Below are positions 1-6,630 of a stretch of 9,798 bases of DNA, piece after piece; positions within the stretch are counted from its first letter, which is position 1; every line of letters begins with the position of its first letter. The stretch lies in assembly GCF_014359955.1 (NCBI RefSeq), contig NZ_JACIYL010000083.1, forward strand, positions 1 through 9,798. Reading direction: 5' to 3'. Under the pieces are notes generated by a model. The model searched no databases, was not told the DNA's origin, and saw only the letters and a list, made by a program, of their open reading frames with translations. The translations under genes and the position numbers were made by a program. The stretch is from Thermogutta sp. Its GTDB lineage: Bacteria > Planctomycetota > Planctomycetia > Pirellulales > Thermoguttaceae.

Positions 1-1
1 C

Positions 2-751
2 CTCGAAGCATCCTGGCGTCCTGATTGGACAAGGGACAAGCGATGCCAGGCGATTTACAACGGCATTGATCTCGGGCGATTTCCGGATCCAACGAATCAG
101 GCTCCTCGGGAAAGACTCCTCGAGGAGTTGGAATTGTCTGCTGACGCGACAATTCTGGTCCACGTTGGCCGTGAAGCTACTGCGAAAAATCAAAAGCGGG
201 TTTTGTCCATATTCGCTGAAGTGAAAAGATCCTTGCCACAAGCGGTTCTCCTGTTGGTGGGCGATCTGGCACAGAACTCCTCACTTGCAGAAAAAGTGCG
301 AGAATACGGATTGGAAGGTTCGGTTCGATTTCTCGGACGTCGGGATGACGTACCCTCCATTTTGGCTGCTGCCGATTTGATGCTTTTTCCATCTTTGTGG
401 GAGGGAATGCCGGGAGCCGTACTGGAATCCCTTGCTGCCGGCACGCCGGTGGTTGCGTCCGATATCCCGCCCCATCGGGAGATCGCCGAACAACTCCCCG
501 GGTGTATTTCGCTGGTGCCGCTTGAGGAGCCTGACAAAACCTGGGCTGCAAAGATTCTCCAGATCCCACGTCCTACGGCGTCAAGCCGTCTGGCTGCCCG
601 GTCCGCGTTTCTTGCCGGGCCTTTTTCGCTGCAGCGGGCAGCAGAGCGGCTTTTGAGCATCTGGTGCTCAGCCAGCACTGACAAAAACCTTCCTCATGTG
701 GAATTGACCTCCGATGGCCAGTTGCCGACGGAACAAAGGAGGGCGGCATGA
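2..751 (+). CDS. GT4-family glycosyltransferase, C-terminal part (5' end outside window)
   Basis: The reading frame is open from base 2, so the gene starts before the window; 249 residues are visible. They cover the end of the first Rossmann lobe, the linker with the typical GT4 sequence IYNGIDLGRF (about residues 19-28), and the whole second GT-B lobe. The lobe begins HVGR, has the KNQ segment and the LLLVGD strand, and carries the retaining-GT4 EX7E signature EGMPGAVLE (E134 and E142 of the visible part), followed by AAGTPVVASD. GT4 enzymes transfer a sugar from a nucleotide-activated donor, normally at the cytoplasmic face of the membrane. Donor and acceptor cannot be read from sequence. 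A TTG at 128 is not the start, because upstream codons already encode conserved GT4 sequence. The polar last 25 residues look non-catalytic. The stop overlaps the next start (ATGA), so the two genes are almost certainly co-transcribed and translationally coupled. Confidence 0.93.
   Translation, partial: LEASWRPDWTRDKRCQAIYNGIDLGRFPDPTNQAPRERLLEELELSADATILVHVGREATAKNQKRVLSIFAEVKRSLPQAVLLLVGDLAQNSSLAEKVREYGLEGSVRFLGRRDDVPSILAAADLMLFPSLWEGMPGAVLESLAAGTPVVASDIPPHREIAEQLPGCISLVPLEEPDKTWAAKILQIPRPTASSRLAARSAFLAGPFSLQRAAERLLSIWCSASTDKNLPHVELTSDGQLPTEQRRAA
735..742 (+). promoter_or_regulatory. Strong Shine-Dalgarno site for the O-antigen ligase-like gene
   Basis: The sequence AAAGGAGG ends 5 nt before the ATG at 748 and lies inside the last codons of the upstream glycosyltransferase gene. 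It is one of the few strong ribosome-binding sites in the window. With the 4-nt overlap it fixes the start of the membrane protein at 748. Confidence 0.8.
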
Positions 752-2259
752 GCCTCGGAGATGTTGCGCTTCTTCTGACGGCACTGATGGCGGCCTTCGC
801 TGTCAGTCTGAGAGGACTGGGGGATCATTTCCATCTGGAAATCCCTGAATTGACTCATTTCTTTGTGTATGTCCCCGCATTTCTTCTGGCCTGTCTTGCC
901 TGGCTGCCACGTCCTCGATTTCTCCGAAGCTGGCCCTTCTTATTCGCTGCGGCGATTCCGGTTGTGGGACTGTTCTATGGAGAATCGCCCACTTTGGGGA
1001 CAAACGCTGTCGTGGCGTTTTATCTTGTTTCCGGCGTGGCCCTGGCGACGTTGATTGCCGACCGCGACCGGTGGAGATGGGCCGCCCGCGTTTTCGTGCT
1101 GGCAAACGCTTTTCTGGTGTTTTTTATCTTTTGGATGAACTACCACGCGAGCAATGGATCCCTTCGCTTGACGCTGGTCAAATTCGGCTACGTCCTGCTC
1201 AGCGACATGACGAAATCGGCCAATCCCAACCAGGTAGGTGCCCAGTTTGCCTTTGCCAGCGTTGTCGGATTCGTGGTCTTTCTACGGTCAGGCAGGCTGA
1301 TTCTCCCCGGCCAGACGATATCTTCTCCTCGACTGTTTTCTCTCGGAGGAGGTGTTTTTCCCGGTCGATCCAGAGGTTTCCCGCCGGAATGGTGGCGCGT
1401 TGAGAACCCATATCAGGATCCTGCAGAAAGTCATCATCCCAACCGCCGTTTTGAGTTCGGTCGGGCCGATTGGAGCGTTCTGACAGCCGCCATGCTCTGC
1501 ACCCTCGGTTGTTTTCTCACCGCCTCTCGTGGGGCTACGCTGGGGCTGATTATCGGAACGAGTGCCGCCATTTTTGGAAGTCTGGGTCTGCAGCCCATCC
1601 GTCGCGTTCGTGACTTTGTGGTCTTTGCCGTCTTCGCCTTTCTCGTGGGGACTCTTGTCGCGGCTACGCTCAACGTCAATCCCCTGGAACGTCTGTCGAA
1701 TCGCATATTCGGACAGGAAGGGGCCACTGTGGTCACCGCCGGCAGTCGGCTTCCAATTTGGGAGAACGCGTTCCGCGCCTGGCTGGCTGACCCGGTCCGC
1801 TTTCTCGTGGGAGCGGGAACCGGCGGAGCCGACGTCGCGTTGGGGAAATTTGACCCAGGCGCCAAATTCGACGAATATGGGACGATCAGAAGGAGCTGCC
1901 ACAACATATTCGTCGAATGGGCACTCAGTTACGGGCTCATGGGAATCTTGCCGGGGGTTATCCTCGCGCTGACCGTGTGGAGTCAGGCGACAGCACTGGA
2001 TCGCAGAGAACTTGCATCTGATCGGCGGGCCCTGCTTCTCACCATTGCCGTTTTAGGCATGACAGGGGTCGTCTACCGTTACTTGAGCTGGCCGATGATG
2101 GCCGGACTTGCGCTGGCCCTTTTGGAAACACAACCGGGCATGCCGAGGGTTTCCGAAATTCCGGAAATTCCCCATCCACACTGGTTGCGCGGGCCAGTTC
2201 GGCGGGTTGAGCCAAAGTTTCCCGGAAGTTATCAACCGATGCCTCGCCGGCCGATATAG
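748..2259 (+). CDS. O-antigen ligase / polysaccharide polymerase-like membrane protein (Wzy_C/WaaL family)
   Basis: This is a 503-residue integral membrane protein with about 12 hydrophobic segments (near residues 4-21, 37-53, 61-77, 86-104, 111-130, 162-180, 243-259, 263-280, 289-308, 388-411, 428-446 and 447-461). Family hallmarks are SRGA at 260-263, R334 followed by PIW in the large loop, and the HNIFVEWALSYGLMG block at 385-399. The His of that block matches the conserved His of the big periplasmic loop of WaaL-type enzymes. Members polymerise glycans on, or transfer them from, undecaprenyl-diphosphate at the outer face of the inner membrane. If residue 1 is cytoplasmic, the loop at 309-387 falls outside, as expected. 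Two oddities are a 62-residue polar loop at 181-242, predicted cytoplasmic, and a proline-rich polar C-terminal tail (about 461-503). Flanking GT4 genes support a role in exopolysaccharide or O-antigen assembly. Ligase and polymerase cannot be told apart here. Confidence 0.87.
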   Translation: MSLGDVALLLTALMAAFAVSLRGLGDHFHLEIPELTHFFVYVPAFLLACLAWLPRPRFLRSWPFLFAAAIPVVGLFYGESPTLGTNAVVAFYLVSGVALATLIADRDRWRWAARVFVLANAFLVFFIFWMNYHASNGSLRLTLVKFGYVLLSDMTKSANPNQVGAQFAFASVVGFVVFLRSGRLILPGQTISSPRLFSLGGGVFPGRSRGFPPEWWRVENPYQDPAESHHPNRRFEFGRADWSVLTAAMLCTLGCFLTASRGATLGLIIGTSAAIFGSLGLQPIRRVRDFVVFAVFAFLVGTLVAATLNVNPLERLSNRIFGQEGATVVTAGSRLPIWENAFRAWLADPVRFLVGAGTGGADVALGKFDPGAKFDEYGTIRRSCHNIFVEWALSYGLMGILPGVILALTVWSQATALDRRELASDRRALLLTIAVLGMTGVVYRYLSWPMMAGLALALLETQPGMPRVSEIPEIPHPHWLRGPVRRVEPKFPGSYQPMPRRPI

Positions 2260-2291
2260 AAGAGCGGATCCTGCACCGATCTTTCTTTCCG

Positions 2292-3434
2292 ATGTTTTCC
2301 GCTATGAAGATCCTCCATGTTGCCCCCCTTAGCTGGAAGAACCCCAACGGGGTTACCGAAGCCGTCACCAATCTGGCTCTGGCACAGTCGCAATTTCCTC
2401 ACGTCCAAATGGGACTGCTTGTGAGCAGCGTTGATCCCGGGCCCATTCCTCAGTTGCCCATCCCGGTGCTGCTGCGCCGGAATATGGTCCGTCTGGCCGG
2501 GCGGAGTTCTGTGTGGGAATGTCTTAAGTCCCAACTCTTCGCGCCGGAGCTGGTTGTGTTTCACAGCACGTTCGTGCCCTTTCATGCCCGGCTGGCGAAA
2601 GAATTCCGCGCCCGCTGCATTCCCTATATTGTGTGTCCACACGGTGGAATGACGCGCGAAGCACTGGCCTACAAGGCCTGGAAAAAGAGGCTCGGTCGTC
2701 GCCTGTTCTTCGATGCCCTTGTCGCGGGTGCAAGCGCTATCCAGTATCTTTCGCAAGGCGAGTATGAGCGGTCGGGCGACTGGGGACGCCCGGTCATCAT
2801 CGCGGGAAACGGCATTTGGCCGCCTCCTGAAGAAAACCTCGCCAACCCGGGAGGCCGTGACACACGCGAATTTTTGTTCCTCGGCCGCCTGCAAATCGAG
2901 ATCAAAGGCCTGGATGTTCTTCTCGAAGCTGTGGCAAGATGTCAAAGCGCACTTCGGCAAAGCCGAGCACGAGTGAGAATCGTGGGCCCTGGTTGTGCCC
3001 AATCGGACGTCTTCCTGCGGGATGAGGTGGCGCAGCACTCCCTGGGGGATATTGTGACTGTGGAGGGACCGGTCCAAGGAGACGCAAAAGCCCGCACTTA
3101 CGCGGCAGCCGATGTATTTCTCCATCCCTCACGAACGGAGGGCCATCCGACGAGTGTCCTGGAAGCTCTCTCCCACGGCCTGCCGGTCGTCGTCACCGCC
3201 CAGACCAACGTCCTGCACCAGGTGCTTGCCGCTGGGGCGGGCTGGGCCGTGACACATGACCCCGGTGACCTGGCAAGGACACTCGTTCGTCTGGCGAGGG
3301 CTGCACCGCAGACGCTGGCTGGCGCGGGACGCGCCGCCCGTCAGCTCGCCCTGCAACAATTCACCTGGCCACAGGCTGCCAAAAAGACGTTATCGAAATA
3401 CGCACGAATTCTCCGCCTTGCCCGGGCTGCTTAA
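2292..3434 (+). CDS. GT4-family glycosyltransferase
   Basis: This is a 380-residue GT-B glycosyltransferase, complete for the family. The N-terminal lobe opens with MKILHVAPL and a glycine-containing NPNGV loop (residues 18-21), has CPHGGMTREALAYKAWKK (115-132) and ends with the SQGEYERS segment. The C-terminal lobe starts at REFLFLGRLQIEIKGLD (192-208) and contains VRIVGPG (228-234) and the EX7E motif EGHPTSVLE with E283 and E291. This is a retaining, nucleotide-sugar-dependent cytoplasmic enzyme; donor and acceptor are unknown. The gene lies 32 nt after the polymerase/ligase-like gene on the same strand, so it probably belongs to the same operon. The start is uncertain: ATG 2292 is used here, but ATG 2304 gives the more typical N-terminus MKILHVAPL, and neither has a clear Shine-Dalgarno site. 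It is the last plus-strand gene before the convergent region. Confidence 0.9.
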   Translation: MFSAMKILHVAPLSWKNPNGVTEAVTNLALAQSQFPHVQMGLLVSSVDPGPIPQLPIPVLLRRNMVRLAGRSSVWECLKSQLFAPELVVFHSTFVPFHARLAKEFRARCIPYIVCPHGGMTREALAYKAWKKRLGRRLFFDALVAGASAIQYLSQGEYERSGDWGRPVIIAGNGIWPPPEENLANPGGRDTREFLFLGRLQIEIKGLDVLLEAVARCQSALRQSRARVRIVGPGCAQSDVFLRDEVAQHSLGDIVTVEGPVQGDAKARTYAAADVFLHPSRTEGHPTSVLEALSHGLPVVVTAQTNVLHQVLAAGAGWAVTHDPGDLARTLVRLARAAPQTLAGAGRAARQLALQQFTWPQAAKKTLSKYARILRLARAA

Positions 3435-3506
3435 TCGCCGGATGCTGCGTTTGAGAAGGCGGTCCCCAGTCAGGTAACATGTTGCGCCGCTTCGCGAACA
3501 GGTTGT

Positions 3507-3542
3507 AAAAAAACGACCGAGCCGTTTTGGCCGACTCGGTCG
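3507..3542 (-). terminator. Rho-independent terminator for the Gfo/Idh gene
   Basis: Read on the minus strand, CGACCGAG (from 3542 to 3535) pairs perfectly with CTCGGTCG (3521 to 3514), with a loop that can pair further. It is followed at once by seven T residues (A7 at 3513-3507 on the plus strand). This is a textbook intrinsic terminator about 115 nt after the Gfo/Idh stop. On the plus strand the same stem has no T-run after it, so it should act mainly on the minus-strand transcript. Confidence 0.8.
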
Positions 3543-3554
3543 CGTTGCCCTCAA

Positions 3555-3592
3555 AAGCGACAGGGCTGCGTGAGGGGAAATCCCTGTCGCTT
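3555..3592. repeat. 11-bp perfect inverted repeat (hairpin)
   Basis: AAGCGACAGGG (3555-3565) and CCCTGTCGCTT (3582-3592) are perfectly complementary, with a 16-nt loop. No T-run follows on either strand, so it is not a canonical terminator. It may protect transcript ends or assist the neighbouring terminator in this convergent gap. Its right arm can also pair with 3600-3611. Confidence 0.6.
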
Positions 3593-3611
3593 CACAGCCA
3601 AGCGTGACAGG
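3583..3611. repeat. Alternative stem sharing an arm with the 3555-3592 hairpin
   Basis: CCTGTC (3583-3588) plus GCTT (3589-3592) can pair with AAGC (3600-3603) plus GACAGG (3606-3611). The loop is 7 nt and there is a 2-nt GT bulge at 3604-3605. This stem and the 3555-3592 hairpin cannot form together on one strand. 3600-3611 therefore looks like an imperfect second copy of the left arm at 3555-3565. Confidence 0.4.
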
Positions 3612-3656
3612 CTCTCTGGGACGAAGGGGCTTTACTAATGGCCCCAAAACCGCTCA

Positions 3657-4967
3657 TCAGTACGGCTTGTAAACGCCCGGCTGAGCGATTGGGTAATCGC
3701 CGTTGGCGTCCGGCTTCACCGGGGGTTCCTGATCCCAGGAGGTGACTTCCGGCGCAATGACAGGGCCTTTCTCGACGGCCTCGTCCCAGCGCACAACCTG
3801 GCCGCTGTATGTTGCCATACGTCCAAGAACCGCTGTGAAACTGCTCGTCGCGCCGAAGTACCCCTCGTTGTATCTCTCGTTCTTGACGATGGCATTGAGG
3901 AAGTCGATGTGCTCCTGAACATATGGATTCTTGTCGCCCGGACGACCCGCCGCGCAGGGTGAAATGCCTTTCACACCATGGGCCGACTCAGCCACGATGT
4001 TCCAGCAGCCGTTGATCTGACGGCACTGGCTGTACATTTTCACCCCATTGGGATAGGTGAATTCCACGAAATGGTGGTCATAAATCTGGCCCACGCCCCG
4101 GTTTTCACCGCGATACCGCATCTCGCAGCCGCCCATACCGTTTGCCTCGATCGGGTGCACGGGATTGGTGAGGTCATCACTCATCACCCAGTTGCACACG
4201 TCGAGGTTGTGGACGTGCTGCTCGACAATGTTATCGCCGCTGAGCCACGTGAAATGATACCAGTTGTACACCTGGTACTGGAGTTCGTTCTGCTCAGGCC
4301 GACGACGGCGAATCCAGATTGCGCCGCCATTCCAGTATGCCCGCAGGAACATGATATCGCCGATTTTGCCTTCTTTAATTTCGCCGATTTCACGGATATA
4401 ACCGGCCTGATGATGTCGCTGGAGCCCGACGCCGACCTTCAATCCTTTCTCGTCGGCCAGCTTATTTGCGGCCATTACCTTGCGGAAACCCGGGGCGTCA
4501 ACACACACGGGCTTTTCCATAAACACGTGCTTCCCGGCCTTGATGGCATACTCATACTGGAAGGGCCGGAAGCCCGGTGGAGACGCGTTGATCATGATAT
4601 CAACACCACAGTCGATGGCCTTTTTGTAGGCATCCAATCCCACGAACACGCGATCGTCCGGCAAATCCACGATTTCTTTATCGAACTCCTTGCGAAGTCG
4701 TTCAGCGGTTCCGCGGGCACGATCTTCGAAGGCATCGGCCACCGCCACAATCTGCACCTTGATTCCCGTTTCCTGAGAAGCACGGATGTGATCGCGAACA
4801 GCGCCATTCCCCCGGCCACCGCAACCGACCAGACAGACCTTCAGGACGTCACTGCCCGCCGCGTGGACCGATCGCGCGAGATTGAGTGAGCCCATCAGCG
4901 CCGCACCGCCCACGACAGCCGAGGTTTCCAGAAAGCTTCGTCGAGATGTCTTCAACACATCACTCAT
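3657..4967 (-). CDS. Tat-exported Gfo/Idh/MocA-family oxidoreductase
   Basis: This 436-residue protein has a twin-arginine signal, SRRSFLE with R9-R10, then a mild hydrophobic stretch ending near VHAAG (about residues 35-38). The Rossmann domain follows with CLVGCGGRGNGA (45-56), which binds NAD(P), then the family's EKP motif in VFMEKPVCVD (148-157), and a C-terminal alpha/beta domain with WLSGDNIVEQHVHNLDVCNW (H251, H253 and D256 candidate catalytic or substrate residues). Members oxidise, reduce or rearrange sugars and cyclitols with a bound nicotinamide cofactor. Tat export of a folded, cofactor-loaded enzyme is known for glucose-fructose oxidoreductase. The start is set at ATG 4967, because AAGGAG lies 8 nt upstream. 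A GTG three codons earlier overlaps that site and is unlikely to be used. The gene ends in tandem TGA stops and is followed by an intrinsic terminator. The substrate is unknown. Confidence 0.93.
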   Translation of the reverse strand: MSDVLKTSRRSFLETSAVVGGAALMGSLNLARSVHAAGSDVLKVCLVGCGGRGNGAVRDHIRASQETGIKVQIVAVADAFEDRARGTAERLRKEFDKEIVDLPDDRVFVGLDAYKKAIDCGVDIMINASPPGFRPFQYEYAIKAGKHVFMEKPVCVDAPGFRKVMAANKLADEKGLKVGVGLQRHHQAGYIREIGEIKEGKIGDIMFLRAYWNGGAIWIRRRRPEQNELQYQVYNWYHFTWLSGDNIVEQHVHNLDVCNWVMSDDLTNPVHPIEANGMGGCEMRYRGENRGVGQIYDHHFVEFTYPNGVKMYSQCRQINGCWNIVAESAHGVKGISPCAAGRPGDKNPYVQEHIDFLNAIVKNERYNEGYFGATSSFTAVLGRMATYSGQVVRWDEAVEKGPVIAPEVTSWDQEPPVKPDANGDYPIAQPGVYKPY

Positions 4968-4975
4968 GGCGCACA

Positions 4976-4981
4976 CTCCTT
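4976..4981 (-). promoter_or_regulatory. Shine-Dalgarno site that sets the Gfo/Idh start
   Basis: On the minus strand AAGGAG is followed by 8 nt and then ATG at 4967. An upstream in-frame GTG (4974-4976) overlaps this element and so could not use it. This favours the protein beginning MSDVLKTSRRSF. Confidence 0.75.
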
Positions 4982-5014
4982 ATAAAGGGTTCAACACTGG
5001 ATTTGACCGGTCGC

Positions 5015-5040
5015 GCGTTGGCCATTTTTGATCCCAACGC
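5015..5040 (-). repeat. 7-bp inverted repeat in the leader of the Gfo/Idh gene
   Basis: GCGTTGG (5015-5021) and CCAACGC (5034-5040) are perfectly complementary around a 12-nt spacer. They sit about 50-75 nt upstream of the Gfo/Idh start, in the 157-nt gap after the SUMF1-like gene. There is no T-run on the minus strand, so it is not a standard terminator. It could be a protein-binding site, a leader hairpin or chance. I see no convincing -35/-10 pair in this gap, which leaves open whether the Gfo/Idh gene is read from the SUMF1-like gene. Confidence 0.35.
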
Positions 5041-5124
5041 TGTCACAACCGGGAGGCTCGCCTTTCAAGGTTAGTGCCGGTAAGTTGCAAACGCAAGGGC
5101 CCACAACCGCCCCGGCGTCAACCC

Positions 5125-6264
5125 TCACTGCTTGCCACCCTGGGCCTTCCGATACTCCCGCAGGATTTCGGGATCGGGTTCGTAGAGCTTGGCCTCCTCT
5201 TCGGTCGGCAGCCGCAGCGGGCGCACAACGCGGAAGCCCACAAAGGGCGCGTCTGTGAGGTACCAGATGCTCTGGGGAATTTGCGGGTCCTGCATTTTCC
5301 AATCCGGATGAGAAGCACGCCGCGCGGCACTGCGGAGCATCTCGGGGTCATCCATCCAGGAGCCACCCCGCACCACAACCGGGAACTCCTTGGTGACCGG
5401 GACGATGGGATTCTTGACAGTCTTGCCCGCGAACCTTTTGTAAGCATCGGGGACATACTGATCGAGCACCCACTCCGCGACATTGCCGTGCATGTCGTAA
5501 AGTCCCCACGGATTCGGTTTCTTTTCTCCAACTTTGTGGTACTTGTCATCACTGTTGTCAAAATACCAGGCGTACTCGTCGAGATCCGCGGGGTCATTTC
5601 CGAACGAATACGCCGTCGTCGTACCAGCCCGGCAGGCGTATTCCCATTCCGCCTCCGTCGGCAGGCGGTAATAACGGCCCGTTTTCGCACAGAGCCACTT
5701 GCAGAAGTGCTGTGCCGCATAAAGGGTCATGCACACGGCAGGCCGGTCTTTTTTACCCATCCCGAAAGACATGTCGGTGTAGGGGGGAGTGGGACGGGCA
5801 ATGGCGTCGGCGAGTTCATCCCACTTGGTGGCCGGCTCTTTCGTCTGCTCTCGACGCCGCTTATCCAGCTCGAAGGACCATGTCTCGTAGGCATCCCAGA
5901 GCGTCTCATACTTCGCCATCCAGAAAGGTTCAAGTTCCACCTCGTGCTGCGGCCCTTCGTCGGGCTTTCGGCCGGGCTCATTCTCGGGGCTTCCCATCAG
6001 GAATTTTCCACCCGGGATCGGTACCATATCGAATTTGATATCCGTGCCCACAATTACTTCCGTGTAGGGTTTCATCTCCGCCTCGGTTTTCGCATCCGCG
6101 TTGGGCACAGGATACGGTTCGGGCAGCCATTTGATGACCAGATCTTCCGCCGGGTTGACTTTCTGCCCGGTCCCCTCCTCAGCCCACAGGGATGTCATCC
6201 CCCATCCTAAAACCACTGTTCCCACAACAACCCATAACCAGGAGCGCATTCGGGTGTCCCTCAT
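5125..6264 (-). CDS. Secreted SUMF1/FGE-sulfatase-domain protein lacking the FGE catalytic cysteines
   Basis: This 379-residue protein starts with a signal peptide (hydrophobic residues 8-24, likely cleavage after SLWA at 28). The SUMF1 fold runs from about 72 to 350: [17 protein letters not shown] (80-96), [19 protein letters not shown] (102-120), [15 protein letters not shown] (200-214), [15 protein letters not shown] (251-265), RGGSW (299-303) and GFRVVR (343-348). True formylglycine-generating enzymes have two copper-binding cysteines just after the RGGS segment. Here that stretch is [13 protein letters not shown], with none. The only cysteines are C178, C188, C192 and C211. Sulfatase-activating activity is therefore unlikely. 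Related SUMF1 proteins in planctomycetes serve other, mostly unknown roles, and some SUMF1-fold enzymes (EgtB/OvoA type) use different residues. A charged tail follows at 350-379. ATG 6264 has a weak GAGGTG site; ATG 6249 is an alternative that keeps the signal peptide. It may be co-transcribed with the downstream Gfo/Idh gene. Confidence 0.9.
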   Translation of the reverse strand: MRDTRMRSWLWVVVGTVVLGWGMTSLWAEEGTGQKVNPAEDLVIKWLPEPYPVPNADAKTEAEMKPYTEVIVGTDIKFDMVPIPGGKFLMGSPENEPGRKPDEGPQHEVELEPFWMAKYETLWDAYETWSFELDKRRREQTKEPATKWDELADAIARPTPPYTDMSFGMGKKDRPAVCMTLYAAQHFCKWLCAKTGRYYRLPTEAEWEYACRAGTTTAYSFGNDPADLDEYAWYFDNSDDKYHKVGEKKPNPWGLYDMHGNVAEWVLDQYVPDAYKRFAGKTVKNPIVPVTKEFPVVVRGGSWMDDPEMLRSAARRASHPDWKMQDPQIPQSIWYLTDAPFVGFRVVRPLRLPTEEEAKLYEPDPEILREYRKAQGGKQ

Positions 6265-6464
6265 CTAACAGCACCTCGTGACCAAAACGAACTCAACCTG
6301 ACCGATACCCAATCCTGCACCGAACCGTCGCGGGGCGGCACAGGCCCTCTCAAACTCTCGACATTGCTACGCGTAAGGTGGGGCCGATGATCGCGCGGAC
6401 CAGGTGAATATCCAGTTTATTCTCCAGGTTTGCACCTGCCATAGGCCCGCCGCCATCTCTCATT

Positions 6465-6476
6465 TGAGCCGGCTCA
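6465..6476. promoter_or_regulatory. 12-bp perfect palindrome, candidate operator
   Basis: TGAGCCGGCTCA is perfectly self-complementary. It lies between the divergent genes, 22 bp upstream of the proposed -35 box of the ApbE promoter. A dimeric regulator could bind there, but the regulator is unknown and chance is possible in GC-rich DNA. Confidence 0.35.
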
Positions 6477-6498
6477 TAAGAAATACCGGAGCCGAACC

Positions 6499-6527
6499 TT
6501 GGAGGGTTCCCATCCGTCGTCGATAAT
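6499..6527 (+). promoter_or_regulatory. Candidate sigma70-type promoter for the ApbE-transporter pair
   Basis: TTGGAG (6499-6504) and GATAAT (6522-6527) are separated by exactly 17 bp. The -10 box matches consensus in 5 of 6 positions, the -35 box in 3 of 6. The -35 box sits precisely between the arms GAACC (6494-6498) and GGTTC (6505-6509), which could be an overlapping operator. Transcription would start near 6534, so translation from the TTG at 6499 would be impossible and a start at 6577 or 6631 is favoured. Confidence 0.35.
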
Positions 6528-6630
6528 AACCCGTATTGTAAACCGCCGCCAATCCCCCTGCAAACGGTTTGGCAGTATGTCGGCAAATTGGGACCACGAG
6601 GCGGATAGCGTCAATCGCCGGAAAATCGAC

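Larger units (their letters stand above)
3435..3656. other. Convergent intergenic region with several hairpins
   Basis: This 222-nt non-coding stretch lies between the ends of the plus-strand polysaccharide operon and the minus-strand Gfo/Idh gene. It contains an intrinsic terminator oriented for the minus strand, an 11-bp perfect inverted repeat, an overlapping alternative stem, and a short GGGGC/GCCCC repeat (3626-3630 with 3641-3645) just after the minus-strand stop codons. Short ORFs across it have no recognisable domain. The minus-strand gene ends in tandem TGA TGA. Confidence 0.7.
6265..6630. other. Divergent intergenic region between the SUMF1-like and ApbE genes
   Basis: About 366 nt separate the two divergent starts. 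I find no convincing gene here. A short minus-strand ORF (6350-6586) shows no domain, and the ApbE frame is open back to a TTG at 6499 without family-like sequence. Visible structure: a CAGGT/ACCTG inverted repeat (6425-6438), a 12-bp palindrome (6465-6476), a GAACC/GGTTC repeat around a possible -35 box (6494-6509) and a candidate plus-strand promoter (6499-6527). No convincing promoter for the minus-strand gene was found by eye, and no FMN-riboswitch consensus is apparent. Confidence 0.6.

Noticed and set aside
2232..3125. 297-codon minus-strand open frame over the second glycosyltransferase
   Set aside because: The plus strand encodes a clear GT4 enzyme; the antisense frame is a compositional shadow.
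3978..4889. 303-codon plus-strand open frame antisense to the Gfo/Idh gene
   Set aside because: It lies wholly inside a gene with intact family motifs, lacks domain-like sequence, and is explained by codon bias that keeps the opposite strand open.
5074..6210. 378-codon plus-strand open frame antisense to the SUMF1-like gene
   Set aside because: It mirrors almost the whole SUMF1-like gene, which has a signal peptide and all fold motifs. The antisense product has no recognisable features.
6350..6586. Possible 78-residue minus-strand gene in the divergent intergenic region
   Set aside because: No domain, no clear ribosome-binding site, and it overlaps the candidate promoter and repeats. Not enough to call.
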